From positions 6,594 through 70,593 of the forward strand of contig CAZLJY010000003.1 of assembly GCA_964559945.1 (NCBI GenBank): a stretch of 64,000 nt of DNA, written 5' to 3'. Position numbers and translations under genes: made by a program. Below the pieces are notes generated by a model. It saw nothing but the letters and a program-made list of their open reading frames with translations. It ran no database searches and was not told where the DNA came from. Below, piece after piece: positions 8,706-17,401 of this stretch. Origin of the DNA: JANQOZ01 sp964559945. Its GTDB lineage: Bacteria; Pseudomonadota; Gammaproteobacteria; Xanthomonadales; SZUA-38. Position 1 is the first letter of the stretch; the number at the start of each line of letters is the position of its first letter.

Positions 8706-9383
8706 TCAGTCATCCATATCGGCCTGGCGATGCAGGATGGTAGAAAACTCTTCCTTAAAGGTGTCGTAGCGCCCTTCCAGACGCTCCACCTCGCTGGAGT
8801 ACTTGTTAAACGCCACCACTGCTGGAATCGCCGCGAACAGACCCATGGCCGTCGCAATCAGCGCCTCAGAGATGCCCGGGGCCACCATCGCGATAGTGGC
8901 CTGATTGACATTGGATAAGGCATGGAAGGAAATCATGATGCCCCAGACGGTGCCAAACAAACCCACATAGGGGCTAGTGCTGCCAACCGTTGCCAAAAAG
9001 CTCAGATGGTTTTCCAAATAATCCAATTCCCGGCTCAGGGCCACACGCATGGCACGTTCAGCGCCTTCCAGCATCCGATCGCCGGCACCCGGTTTGCGTT
9101 GGCGGGTGCGCGCAAACTCCCGAAAACCGGCCTCAAAAACCGACTCAAGCCCGGCAACCTTGGTGCGTTCTGCGCTGATCTCCCGGAAAAGCGCCGCCAA
9201 ATCCACGCCCGACCAAAAGCGCTCTTCAAAATCATCAGCATCTTTACGGGCTCTGGCAATCACTGTGCGCTTGCCAAAAATGATCCACCAAGACGAAATC
9301 GACGCTAATAACAAAATCGCCATCACGATTTGTACCGGCAAACTGGCAGAGGCAATGAGCTGCAGCGGATTAAAATCATCCAT
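8706..9383 (-). CDS. tolQ: Tol-Pal system motor subunit TolQ
   Basis: A 225-residue ExbB/TolQ/MotA-family inner-membrane protein. The first transmembrane helix is at about 15-38 (LPVQIVMAILLLASISSWW). Two more helices fall around 130-155 and 165-190 (YVGLFGTVWGIMISF and LIATAMGLFAAIPAVVAFN), the usual TolQ layout. It is the first tol gene after ybgC, separated by 126 bases; I see no clear promoter there. The motor pairs with TolR at 8247-8669. Confidence 0.95.
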   Translation of the reverse strand: MDDFNPLQLIASASLPVQIVMAILLLASISSWWIIFGKRTVIARARKDADDFEERFWSGVDLAALFREISAERTKVAGLESVFEAGFREFARTRQRKPGAGDRMLEGAERAMRVALSRELDYLENHLSFLATVGSTSPYVGLFGTVWGIMISFHALSNVNQATIAMVAPGISEALIATAMGLFAAIPAVVAFNKYSSEVERLEGRYDTFKEEFSTILHRQADMDD

Positions 9384-9509
9384 GGGGCTTCAACTCGCGG
9401 TGACCTGAACGGTGTAAAAACGACTCATGGTTGTTCATTATTCGGTATTTCCTGACCATTTTGAGGCAAAAACAGGTGCAAATTATGACAGGGTTAGTAT
9501 CCCTTGAGT

Positions 9510-9935
9510 TCAAAGATTGCGCAGCAGCGGCGGGAATCGGCATGGTGCCCAGCGTTTAGCATCCAAACACGCCGCCTCGCCGGAGCCACGAACCAATAGG
9601 GTTTGGTCCGCGCGGCGCCATATCTGTTGATTGACACTGAAACTGGCGCCTTTGCGGTTGGCAAGGCTAACGGTGACGTCTAATTCATCATCCAGTCGCG
9701 CCGGCGCCAAGTAGTCTGCGTTAATTGAGCGCATCACCATTACCACGCCTTCTTTGGCTTCCAGTTCGCTTTGGACCACCCCCCGTGCTCTCAGCCATTC
9801 GGTACGAGCGCGCTCCATAAACTTTAGATAATTGGCGTAATAAACCACCCCGCCAGCATCAGTATCTTCCCAGTACACCCGCACCGGCCAAACAAAGTCA
9901 GCGTCTGAGATGGGCGGGTCAGCGACCTTAGCCAT
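9510..9935 (-). CDS. ybgC: Tol-Pal system-associated acyl-CoA thioesterase YbgC
   Basis: A 141-residue hotdog-fold thioesterase. The 4-hydroxybenzoyl-CoA thioesterase-type motif VYWEDTDAGGVVYYANYLKF carries the catalytic Asp. I chose ATG 9935, which overlaps the ruvB end by eight bases and gives a length close to E. coli YbgC (134); ATG 9947 is an alternative, and neither has a strong Shine-Dalgarno. The gene is a conserved partner of tol-pal, with an inferred link to phospholipid or acyl-CoA metabolism at the inner membrane. Confidence 0.9.
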   Translation of the reverse strand: MAKVADPPISDADFVWPVRVYWEDTDAGGVVYYANYLKFMERARTEWLRARGVVQSELEAKEGVVMVMRSINADYLAPARLDDELDVTVSLANRKGASFSVNQQIWRRADQTLLVRGSGEAACLDAKRWAPCRFPPLLRNL

Positions 9936-10992
9936 GGTCCGCGCCATCGTCAGCTTTTTTAGAGGTGGTCGGTAGATCGCTGAACAGGTCACCGCCAGTG
10001 CCCGGCCTGGGCTTAAGGCCAAAGTGGCGATAGCCTTTGCTGGTGACCATACGGCCACGGGGAGTTCGCATGATAAAGCCCTGTTGAATCAGGTAAGGCT
10101 CCAGCACATCCTCAACGGTATCGCGCTCCTCGCTGATTGCTGCGGCCAGAGAATCCACCCCCACCGGGCCACCGTCGAAATGTTCGATCATGGTTTTCAG
10201 CAGACGTCGATCCTGAGCATCAAACCCCGCAGCATCCACATCCAACATACCCATGGCTGCAGTGGCGATGGCCTCATCAATGGTGCCGTCACCCTTTACT
10301 TGGGCGAAGTCTCGCACCCGGCGTAGCAGCCGGTTGGCGATTCGCGGCGTGCCGCGGGAGCGACGAGCCAACTCCTGAGCACCACTATGGTCACACTCAA
10401 TATTCAGAATGCCAGCGGATCGTTCGACGATTTGGGTCAGCTCATCAACGCTGTAAAACTCCAACCGCTCCACGATGCCGAATCGATCTCGTAGCGGCGA
10501 TGTCAGCAGTCCCGCTCGGGTGGTTGCACCGACCAAGGTGAATGGTGGTAGATCCAGTTGAATGGAACGGGCCGCGGGACCTTCGCCAATCATTAGGTCT
10601 AATTTGTAGTCCTCCATGGCCGGATACAACACCTCCTCAACCACTGGCGAAAGGCGGTGAATCTCATCCACAAACAAGACATCGTGTTCCTGCAAATTGG
10701 TCAGTTGCGCGGCCAGATCACCGGCGCGCTCTAACACCGGACCGGAGGTAATCTTCAGCGCCGCACCCAGCTCATTGGCGATCACGTGGGCCAAGGTGGT
10801 TTTACCCAACCCTGGCGGGCCATAAATCAGCGTGTGATCCAGCGATTCGCCGCGCCCGCGAGCAGCTTGGATAAATATTTCTAGCTTTTCCTTGACCTGC
10901 TCCTGCCCCAGGCACTCTTTGAGTGTTTGCGGTCGTAGACTGCGTTCAATGACGTCATCATCACCTTCAGGCCCTACGATACGGTCATCCAT
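9928..10992 (-). CDS. ruvB: Holliday junction branch-migration ATPase RuvB
   Basis: A 354-residue AAA+ hexameric motor driving Holliday-junction branch migration with RuvA. Walker A (YGPPGLGKTTLAH) and Walker B (LFVDEIHRL) are present, with sensor sequence GATTRAGLL and a C-terminal winged-helix (IQQGFIMRTPRGR). Its ATG overlaps the ruvA stop (ATGA), so translation is probably coupled. The C-terminal tail is slightly longer than in E. coli. Confidence 0.97.
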   Translation of the reverse strand: MDDRIVGPEGDDDVIERSLRPQTLKECLGQEQVKEKLEIFIQAARGRGESLDHTLIYGPPGLGKTTLAHVIANELGAALKITSGPVLERAGDLAAQLTNLQEHDVLFVDEIHRLSPVVEEVLYPAMEDYKLDLMIGEGPAARSIQLDLPPFTLVGATTRAGLLTSPLRDRFGIVERLEFYSVDELTQIVERSAGILNIECDHSGAQELARRSRGTPRIANRLLRRVRDFAQVKGDGTIDEAIATAAMGMLDVDAAGFDAQDRRLLKTMIEHFDGGPVGVDSLAAAISEERDTVEDVLEPYLIQQGFIMRTPRGRMVTSKGYRHFGLKPRPGTGGDLFSDLPTTSKKADDGADHG

Positions 10993-11588
10993 CAGCCGGC
11001 CACCTGGGATTTCAACGCCTGGCGAATAATCTCCTCGGCGCTCAACCCCTCGCCATCAACCTGTTGCACCATGCGCGAAACCTCAGCCGGCTTGTAACCC
11101 AGATTGCGCAGGGCCGCGGTGGCTTCAGCAGCGGCATCGCCAGCCGATACCGGCGCCCCTGGCGCTGTGTTGGATGCCGCTACACCTTCTGGTAAGCGGT
11201 CACGCATCTCAATAATCAACCGTTCAGCGGTTTTCTTACCGATACCTGGCAAGCGCGTCAGCGAGACCGGATCGTTGTTATTAACCATCGCCACAAACTC
11301 GCCAACACTGACCCCCGACAAAATAGCCAGCGCAAGTTTCGCTCCAACGCCGCTGACTTTGAGCAGATTGCGAAACAGTTCTCGCTGAACTTCATCGGCA
11401 AACCCATATAGAGTGTGGGAGTCTTCCTTCACCATCAGATGAGTCAGGATCACCACCGGCTCGCCGTCGTGGGGAAGGTCAAAAAACACACTGGTGGGCG
11501 CTTCCACCTCGTAACCCACACCGCCAACCTCCACCATGAGCAGCGGCGGGCGTTTGTGAATCAAGGTACCTCGCAGTCGGCCGATCAT
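10992..11588 (-). CDS. ruvA: Holliday junction DNA-binding subunit RuvA
   Basis: A 198-residue protein that tetramerises on four-way junctions and recruits RuvB. The start is set at ATG 11588 (MIGRLRGTL), the canonical N-terminus; a longer reading would run into ruvC. It has an OB fold (residues 1-64), then two helix-hairpin-helix motifs (VSGVGAKLALAIL, LPGIGKKTAERLI) and a C-terminal UBA-like domain III (ALRNLGYKPAEVSRMV) that contacts RuvB. It begins seven bases after ruvC. Confidence 0.96.
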   Translation of the reverse strand: MIGRLRGTLIHKRPPLLMVEVGGVGYEVEAPTSVFFDLPHDGEPVVILTHLMVKEDSHTLYGFADEVQRELFRNLLKVSGVGAKLALAILSGVSVGEFVAMVNNNDPVSLTRLPGIGKKTAERLIIEMRDRLPEGVAASNTAPGAPVSAGDAAAEATAALRNLGYKPAEVSRMVQQVDGEGLSAEEIIRQALKSQVAG

Positions 11589-11595
11589 GCTGGGG

Positions 11596-12162
11596 TCATC
11601 GTCTGGGTTGCACCGATCGACGTCGCCTTCCGGCGCCTGTCGCTGGAATTGTGGCCAAACGGTTTTGGGTCGCCCGATGATGGGCATGACAAATAGCCGC
11701 GGCCAATGCATCTGCAGCGTCGGCCTGCAGGGGCGGCGTCAGCTTTAGCAACATCGCGACCATGTGTTGGACCTGGGTTTTATCTGCGCCACCACCACCT
11801 ACCAGGGCCTGCTTAATGCTGCGCGGCGAATACTCTGCCAATTCGCAAGTTCGCCCGGCGGCGACAATCGCGGCGCCACGAGCCTGGCCGAGTTTCAGCG
11901 CCGAATCGGGATTGCGCGACATAAACACCCGTTCAACAGCCACTTCCTGGGGTTGATGCTCAGCGACAGCTTCGCTGACGCCGTTAAAAATAGCTTGCAG
12001 TCGCGAATTCATATCGCCGCCGCCGGTTTTGATCGGAAAGTGAGCCACGTGACGTAGCTGATTACCTTGGGCATCGATAATGCCAATGCCAGTCACCACC
12101 GATCCTGGATCCACACCCAGAATTCTCACCGTGCTCGCTGGCTGGCGCTCAGCTTTGGGCAT
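11596..12162 (-). CDS. ruvC: Crossover junction endodeoxyribonuclease RuvC
   Basis: A 188-residue Holliday-junction resolvase with an RNase H-like fold. Acidic catalytic residues are visible in ILGVDPGS (Asp), AVERVF (Glu) and the C-terminal DAADALAAAICH (Asp, Asp). The start ATG 12162 overlaps the yebC end by 14 bases; an upstream in-frame start would lie deeper in yebC. The C-terminus carries a basic Arg-rich tail (GAGRRRRSVQPRR) beyond the core, longer than in E. coli (173 residues). Confidence 0.95.
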   Translation of the reverse strand: MPKAERQPASTVRILGVDPGSVVTGIGIIDAQGNQLRHVAHFPIKTGGGDMNSRLQAIFNGVSEAVAEHQPQEVAVERVFMSRNPDSALKLGQARGAAIVAAGRTCELAEYSPRSIKQALVGGGGADKTQVQHMVAMLLKLTPPLQADAADALAAAICHAHHRATQNRLATIPATGAGRRRRSVQPRR

Positions 12163-12889
12163 AAGCCTCTTCTGGGATCTGGGCGTTGGAGTAGACCGCC
12201 TGGGTGTCATCAAGATCTTCCAACATATCCAACATCGCCAACGCTGATTGGCCAGCATCCAGCTCCAGCTCAACCCGTGTATCGGGCTTCATGGTGACTT
12301 CAGCATCATCGGGCTCAAGCCCCGCATCCCTCAAGGCATTTCGTACTGCCTCAAAGTCGTCGGGCTGAGTGATGACCTCCACCGCCCCCTCTTCTTCCAG
12401 CACATCCTCTGCGCCAGCTTCCAGTGCAGCCTCCATGATGGCATCTTCATCCGCACCGGGACCGTAGGTAATCACGCCCAGCTTGTTAAAAAGATACCCC
12501 ACCGACCCATCAGTGCCCAGACTGCCGCCGTATTTGGTAAACGCATGGCGGACCTCCGCGACAGTTCGGTTTCGATTATCGGTCAGTGTGTCGACCATCA
12601 CTGCAACCCCATTGGGGCCGTAACCTTCATAGCGAATTTCTTCATAGGTCACCCCTTCCAGATCGCCGGTGGCCTTTTTAATGGCACGCTCCAAGGTATC
12701 TTTCGGCATATTGGCCGCGTTGGCCTTATCAATGGCCAATCGCAACCTTGGGTTGGCGTCGGGATCTCCGCCACCCGCTTTGGCGGCCACGGTTACCTCC
12801 CGAATGACCCGGGTAAAGACTTTGCCGCGCTTGCGATCCTGGGCCTTTTTGCGGTGTTGAATGTTGGCCCACTTACTATGTCCTGCCAT
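12149..12889 (-). CDS. yebC: YebC/PmpR/TACO1 family protein
   Basis: A 246-residue conserved cytoplasmic protein of normal family length, starting MAGHSKWANIQHRK, the signature N-terminus. Family members were described as transcriptional regulators (PmpR) and, more recently, as translation factors easing ribosome stalling, by relation to mitochondrial TACO1. It is the first gene of the thirteen-gene minus-strand run (yebC to queC). The 171 bases upstream separate it from the divergent oxygenase gene and must hold its promoter, but I see no clear consensus. Confidence 0.95.
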   Translation of the reverse strand: MAGHSKWANIQHRKKAQDRKRGKVFTRVIREVTVAAKAGGGDPDANPRLRLAIDKANAANMPKDTLERAIKKATGDLEGVTYEEIRYEGYGPNGVAVMVDTLTDNRNRTVAEVRHAFTKYGGSLGTDGSVGYLFNKLGVITYGPGADEDAIMEAALEAGAEDVLEEEGAVEVITQPDDFEAVRNALRDAGLEPDDAEVTMKPDTRVELELDAGQSALAMLDMLEDLDDTQAVYSNAQIPEEAYAQS

Positions 12890-13060
12890 GAATCTTGACT
12901 CTGTTTCGCTGAAGCTTGGTATTTTATCATCGCAGCGGCTCTAGGTATCAGAAATCCTGCGAACCGACCTGCCACATCTGTTGATCGGATCTGATTACGC
13001 AGCGCTGGATCACATTTTTCCGCGCTACCTGATGGCCATTCAGCTCCGGTTAACTGCACG

Positions 13061-14146
13061 ATGGGAATACTGTCGCCCATGAAATCCGTGGCTATCAATG
13101 CTCTAGTTAACCCAGCAATTACCGAAAAAACGGCTGAACTCACCGAGGCATTTGCAAACACCAAACCCTTTCGCCATGTGGTAATCGATGATTTTTTCCA
13201 CGCAGAGTTTTGCACGCATCTAGTCAATGAATTCCCCCCATTTGACGACAAGTTGGCACTCAATGAAAACGGCCAGGTAGGAGCCAAAGCGGTTCACGAG
13301 AAAATACGCGGTCTGGGCAATGCCTTTGCTCAGTTGGACGCGTTAGTGGCGCAAAAGAATTTTCGTCAGTTGATCGGCGACATTACCGGCATCACCGATC
13401 TTCAGTTTGATCCCCACTATTTTGGCGGCGGTACTCATGAAAATCGGCACGGTCAGGATCTCGACCCCCATGTGGATTTCAACTATCACCCACGCAACGG
13501 CCAACATCGACGGCTAAACCTTATTGTCTATCTAAACCCCCGCTGGGAAAAAAATTGGGGCGGATGGCTCGACCTGCACGCCGACCCCTATTTACCCGTA
13601 GGTGAAGATCGAGTGACCCGAATACAGCCATTGATGAATCGGTGCGTGATTTTCGAAACCACGGAAAATTCCTGGCACGGTTTTGAGCGCATTACTCTGC
13701 CCAAAGATCAGCGTCACTTGTCTCGACGATCCTTTGCGCTCTATTACTATTCGAAAAAGCGCCCAATCCAACAAACGGCGAAACCCCACTCTACTGTGTA
13801 CGTGGATCGACAATTGCCAGCACACTTTTGCCCGGGCCTTACGTTAACTGACGCCAACGTCCAGGAACTGGAAATTCTCTTAAAGCGCAGAGACCAACAC
13901 ACCCAGAGGCTCTATCGGAACCTACAGGATCTTTCAGCTCAGTTGTCCTCTGCCAGGGGCTATCTGGATTATGTAAAGAACCAAGAAGAGGCTGAAACTC
14001 CGGGAAATTTAGATACGCATGTTCGGCGCCAGCTGCGACAGCTAGCGATGATGCGTCTTGAGCTGGCTGCCATGCGCGCCTCACTGTCCTGGCGCCTAAC
14101 CCGGCCATTCCGGATCCTGAAGCGCCGGCTGCTAAGGGCTAGCTGA
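13061..14146 (+). CDS. 2OG-Fe(II) oxygenase-like protein with C-terminal coiled coil
   Basis: A 361-residue protein. Residues about 30-235 resemble the prolyl 4-hydroxylase/2-oxoglutarate Fe(II) oxygenase fold: FRHVVIDDFF near the start, an iron-binding H-x-D (DPHVDFNYHP), and a distal His with a downstream Arg (SWHGFERI and HLSRRSFALYYY). Residues about 270-350 are a predicted coiled coil, ending SLSWRLTRPFRILKRR. That tail motif is familiar from bacterial glycosyltransferases and other surface-polysaccharide proteins. Substrate is unknown; by inference a sugar- or cell-surface-linked hydroxylation. Start may be 13061 or 13079; no strong Shine-Dalgarno decides. Its 3' end overlaps the convergent dehydratase gene by 15 bases. 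Confidence 0.75.
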   Translation: MGILSPMKSVAINALVNPAITEKTAELTEAFANTKPFRHVVIDDFFHAEFCTHLVNEFPPFDDKLALNENGQVGAKAVHEKIRGLGNAFAQLDALVAQKNFRQLIGDITGITDLQFDPHYFGGGTHENRHGQDLDPHVDFNYHPRNGQHRRLNLIVYLNPRWEKNWGGWLDLHADPYLPVGEDRVTRIQPLMNRCVIFETTENSWHGFERITLPKDQRHLSRRSFALYYYSKKRPIQQTAKPHSTVYVDRQLPAHFCPGLTLTDANVQELEILLKRRDQHTQRLYRNLQDLSAQLSSARGYLDYVKNQEEAETPGNLDTHVRRQLRQLAMMRLELAAMRASLSWRLTRPFRILKRRLLRAS

Positions 14147-15028
14147 GTACCACTGCTCCAACATAGACAAGGAGATACCGGCTCCGCCACAGGCAATCAC
14201 CAGCGGCTTGTGAGCCTCAATCAAGCCGTCATAAACCGCACTGACAACCGCGCCACATGCAGGCTCGACTAAACGTCGGTGTTCGTCAGCAAAACGTCGG
14301 CACCCAGCCACCGCCTGGGCGTCGCTCACAAGTCGGCTGTGGATCAAATGCTCTTGGGTCCATTGCCACGCTCTATCTGCGACCTGATGAGCCCCCATGG
14401 TGAGGGCGATGGTATTGATGGACTCCAATGCCACCGGTCCACCCGCATCCATGGCCGCCTTCAGGGAGGCTGCCCCGTAGGTTTCGACGGCAAACACCGG
14501 CACGTCGACCCAGCCAGCCCGAGCCATACCTTCGAGCACACCACACATCAAGCCACCACCACCAACGGCCAGCACCACTGCGTCAGGTTCCAGTCCGCTT
14601 GCCACGCATTCATCCACCAAACTACTATGACCGGTCCAGATTTCCGGGTGATCAAAGGGATGAGCGTATGTGCCACCCAACTGATCGCACAGGTGCCGGG
14701 CCACTTGATCGGACTCACTCCAGTCAACGCCTTCCTGACGTACCTTGGCACCCAGGGCAGTGAGCCGCTCCAAGGTCAATTGGGGGACTGTCTCAGGCAC
14801 CACCACATGGCATTTGAGGGCTAATTTTCCAGCTGCGTAAGCCACCGCTAGACCCGCATTTCCGCCGGATGAACTGACAATGGTATCGGCGCCAGCGGCT
14901 TTGGCCTGCTGCACCAACCGTGACATACCCCGAAGCTTAAACGAGCCAGTGGGCTGGTCACATTCCATTTTCAGCCACATCTCGCCCGTTTCGACAGGCT
15001 GACGTATCAGTGGAGTGTTGACGTACAT
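14132..15028 (-). CDS. PLP-dependent L-serine/threonine dehydratase-like enzyme
   Basis: A 298-residue fold-type II PLP enzyme. The Schiff-base Lys is in TGSFKLRG, the phosphate/substrate loop is SSGGNAG and the PLP-phosphate loop is GGGGL; the closing sequence CGGAGISL includes the Cys/Ser that contacts the pyridine nitrogen. No ACT regulatory domain is present, so it resembles catabolic L-serine/L-threonine ammonia-lyases, close to the eukaryotic-type serine dehydratase group (about 310-330 residues), rather than biosynthetic IlvA. It would release pyruvate or 2-oxobutanoate plus ammonia in the cytoplasm. A good Shine-Dalgarno (AAGGAGG) lies just upstream. Exact substrate is not decided. 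Confidence 0.82.
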   Translation of the reverse strand: MYVNTPLIRQPVETGEMWLKMECDQPTGSFKLRGMSRLVQQAKAAGADTIVSSSGGNAGLAVAYAAGKLALKCHVVVPETVPQLTLERLTALGAKVRQEGVDWSESDQVARHLCDQLGGTYAHPFDHPEIWTGHSSLVDECVASGLEPDAVVLAVGGGGLMCGVLEGMARAGWVDVPVFAVETYGAASLKAAMDAGGPVALESINTIALTMGAHQVADRAWQWTQEHLIHSRLVSDAQAVAGCRRFADEHRRLVEPACGAVVSAVYDGLIEAHKPLVIACGGAGISLSMLEQWYSASP

Positions 15029-15223
15029 ACCGCCTCCTTAAGGCAAATTCGGCTAACCTATAGTGAATCACTTGTGTAAGAGAAAACCATAGACAATCAA
15101 TAATGACGGCCGCAATGGATTGTTCATCAAGTCAGAGTTGCACCAAATGCGCTTGATAAATAAACCATCGAGTGCAAATAGTTAGGGGGAAAAGGATCTT
15201 TTGAACGTCTGCCAACAGAACTT

Positions 15224-16648
15224 ATGAGTAAACAACGACTGATCCATAGTATTGCCATCGCCGCTCTGTTGGCTTGCGCCACCGCCAATGCAGTGCGCCT
15301 AAGTCTGGACGATTCAGGTCAGGTTTTGCTGTTCCCGTTGTTTCTCACTGGCGGCAGTTTTCAGACCATTTTTGAGATTCGCAATCAATCAGATTTGGGC
15401 AAGGCTCTGCGTCTGGTGGTTAAGGACCCGGTCAACGCGCGCCCAACCCTATCATTGAACATTTACCTGGCGCCCGGGGATAGTTGGTCTAGCGCGTTAT
15501 TTAGCCCCGACCCCGATCAACCGGTTCGTACCGCAACCGCGGTTCTCGCCAAATCCGAAGATGCCAGCTGCACCTTTCCCGAGCGCAGTGCAATCCCAGA
15601 CACGGGAATGACACTCAGCGAAGCGTTTTTTAGTGAAGACTTGAGTGGCATTGTATTGAGCCAGTCGCGCCGTGCGCTAGGTTTTGTTGAAGTCTATGAG
15701 ATGGGTGCAATGGAGCCAGCATTGGCCACCGACTGCGAAGAAATATCCCAGCGCTTCAGTGACGGTGGCATTTGGACCACAACACCGAATCAGGACTTGC
15801 TCCCACCGGGGGGCGGTGTGGAGGGTTACGCCATTTTGGTGGATGTAGACCAGGGACGTGCCCATCAGTACGAGGCACTGGCCCTGGAAGATTTCCGCGA
15901 CTCAGCCTTACATACCCACCCCTTGACCAGCCGTCAGCCCAACCTGATGGACGTCAGTCCGGCCGAGAGTCGGGTGCTGGAAACCGTCGAATTTGGCAAT
16001 CGAACGCTGCAGGTCGAACGGGTTTCCAACTGGAGCCAGACCCCGGTGCATGCCGTGGACGCGCTGCTGATGGCCACCGAGGCTCGCACCGACTATTCCG
16101 TCGCCGCCAACCTTGACGCAACAGTGTTCACTACCCTAAATTTCCCGACCCGGGCCTATCACGCCGATGTGGAAAGGTTTTATCTCGCTCAGGGGCAAGA
16201 CCGCGTATTAGCCCCATTCCAAACCTCCTTGCCACTGGCCGCTGCGGAGAACCTTGAAGCCAACGCCATTGAGGTCACCTCAGTGGACCGAGAAGGCCGC
16301 AATTTTACCCTCCAACCCTTTTCAGGGCGCGTTAACTGTGATCTGGCCAATAGCGCAGTCACCACCGTATTTATGAGCAACACCATCGGGTTCACTCAGC
16401 CTTGTGACTACACCGAGGGGGAGTTCCGCGTTCCCAACAACGCCATGGAGGGTGAAGTTCGATATCAGTTAAGTGGAGAAATAGTGTCGGATGAAGGTCA
16501 TGTTTTTTCTGGCTTACCCATCGCAGGCTTTGTTATACAAAGCATCCGCAACACTCAGATCGACGTTGCACCTGGGGTTCGAGGCATTGCTGATTACGGT
16601 TGGGCCCGAGCACTGAAAATTGAACGCCAGGTCACAGACCCACAATGA
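15224..16648 (+). CDS. Secreted protein A of unknown function (paralogue of the protein at 21382)
   Basis: A 474-residue exported protein: signal peptide about residues 1-23 (ATANA), no lipobox, no later membrane segment. I do not recognise a named domain. It is clearly homologous to the product at 21382-22647: shared GQVLLFPLF/AQVLIFPVF, I-R-N-x-(S/T)-D-x-GKALR, RPT(L/I)S(L/V)N(I/V)YL-x-PGD-x-W, and E(V/F)-EMG-x-PALA-x-DC-(E/D)EI, plus a C-terminal GLP-x-(A/V)G segment. Four mature Cys correspond in the two (SC, DC, NC, PC), suggesting two conserved disulphides. The predicted beta-rich character suggests a cell-surface or periplasmic protein. It is the first gene of the 15.2-22.7 kb operon and overlaps the TonB-like gene by ATGA. 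The preceding 195 bases hold a small AGTGA-A-TCACT palindrome at 15062-15072 and no obvious promoter. Confidence 0.7.
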   Translation: MSKQRLIHSIAIAALLACATANAVRLSLDDSGQVLLFPLFLTGGSFQTIFEIRNQSDLGKALRLVVKDPVNARPTLSLNIYLAPGDSWSSALFSPDPDQPVRTATAVLAKSEDASCTFPERSAIPDTGMTLSEAFFSEDLSGIVLSQSRRALGFVEVYEMGAMEPALATDCEEISQRFSDGGIWTTTPNQDLLPPGGGVEGYAILVDVDQGRAHQYEALALEDFRDSALHTHPLTSRQPNLMDVSPAESRVLETVEFGNRTLQVERVSNWSQTPVHAVDALLMATEARTDYSVAANLDATVFTTLNFPTRAYHADVERFYLAQGQDRVLAPFQTSLPLAAAENLEANAIEVTSVDREGRNFTLQPFSGRVNCDLANSAVTTVFMSNTIGFTQPCDYTEGEFRVPNNAMEGEVRYQLSGEIVSDEGHVFSGLPIAGFVIQSIRNTQIDVAPGVRGIADYGWARALKIERQVTDPQ

Positions 16649-17379
16649 AACAAACCCGTGGCAGACTGATCGCATGTATCGCCGCCTCCATCGTTGTGCA
16701 GCTGTTGTTGCTGGCTTGGTTGGCCCGGCCGGTTTCCTTGCCGCTGTCTTTACCGACGTTGGAAGTACTGCTGGTCAGTCCGCGGGATCTCGATAACCTG
16801 TCTGCGGCGAGTTTACCGGCTCAAACTCAAGCTACCCAAGCGCCAACACCTTCTCAATCCGGCGATGCGCAAAGCAAGCCACCGCCCGCGCCACTTTCGG
16901 ACCCACTGGCCGCCAAATCTGATCGTCAGCCAGTGCCGAACATCCCGCAATCTGGCACTGGAATCACTGCCAGCTCTATCGCTAGCGTGTTGCCGATTGA
17001 TTTTACTCAAAGCCTTTCGCCGCCGCAGCCAGCTGGACAAAACCCGGCTAACTCAGTGGACTTCAGAAATCCTGACCCGCACAACGCCGGGGTGGAGCTC
17101 GCCATTCGCCAGCGCCTCGCCCAGTTTCAATCCTATCCTCCCAGCGCCCGCCGCCGGGGGATTGAAGGTGACGTCACAGTGAGATTCGTCATTGGTCAAC
17201 GAGGCAAAGTGATGGACAGTGAACTGATTAAGTCTTCCGGCTCTCGTCATTTGGATCAGGCCGCCCTTAGACTGGTGGCCGATGCGGCACCCTATCCGTC
17301 ATTACCTGCCAGTATTTCCGCCTCCAGACTAGAGGTCAAAATACCCATCGAGTACCGATTGCAGCCTCCAGCCATATAG
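16645..17379 (+). CDS. TonB family energy-transducing protein
   Basis: A 244-residue protein with an N-terminal transmembrane helix (about 8-27) and a Pro/Gln/Ser-rich periplasmic linker (about 50-145). The C-terminal TonB domain (about 150-244) shows YPPSARRRGIEGDVTVRFVI and SSGSRHLDQAALRLV. TonB links the inner-membrane proton motive force (through ExbBD) to outer-membrane receptors. It starts inside the stop codon of secreted protein A (ATGA), and the sigma-factor gene follows after 22 bases. No exbB/exbD is in the window apart from the related tolQR, so it must use a distant or shared motor. Dedicated service to the receptor at 18989 is inferred. Confidence 0.85.
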   Translation: MKQTRGRLIACIAASIVVQLLLLAWLARPVSLPLSLPTLEVLLVSPRDLDNLSAASLPAQTQATQAPTPSQSGDAQSKPPPAPLSDPLAAKSDRQPVPNIPQSGTGITASSIASVLPIDFTQSLSPPQPAGQNPANSVDFRNPDPHNAGVELAIRQRLAQFQSYPPSARRRGIEGDVTVRFVIGQRGKVMDSELIKSSGSRHLDQAALRLVADAAPYPSLPASISASRLEVKIPIEYRLQPPAI

Positions 17380-17401
17380 ATTTGGACGCCCTTTTCGCAC
17401 C

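Noticed and set aside
9384..9509. Promoter before tolQ
   Set aside because: TTGAAC and CATAAT on the minus strand are 20 bases apart, too far for a normal sigma-70 site.
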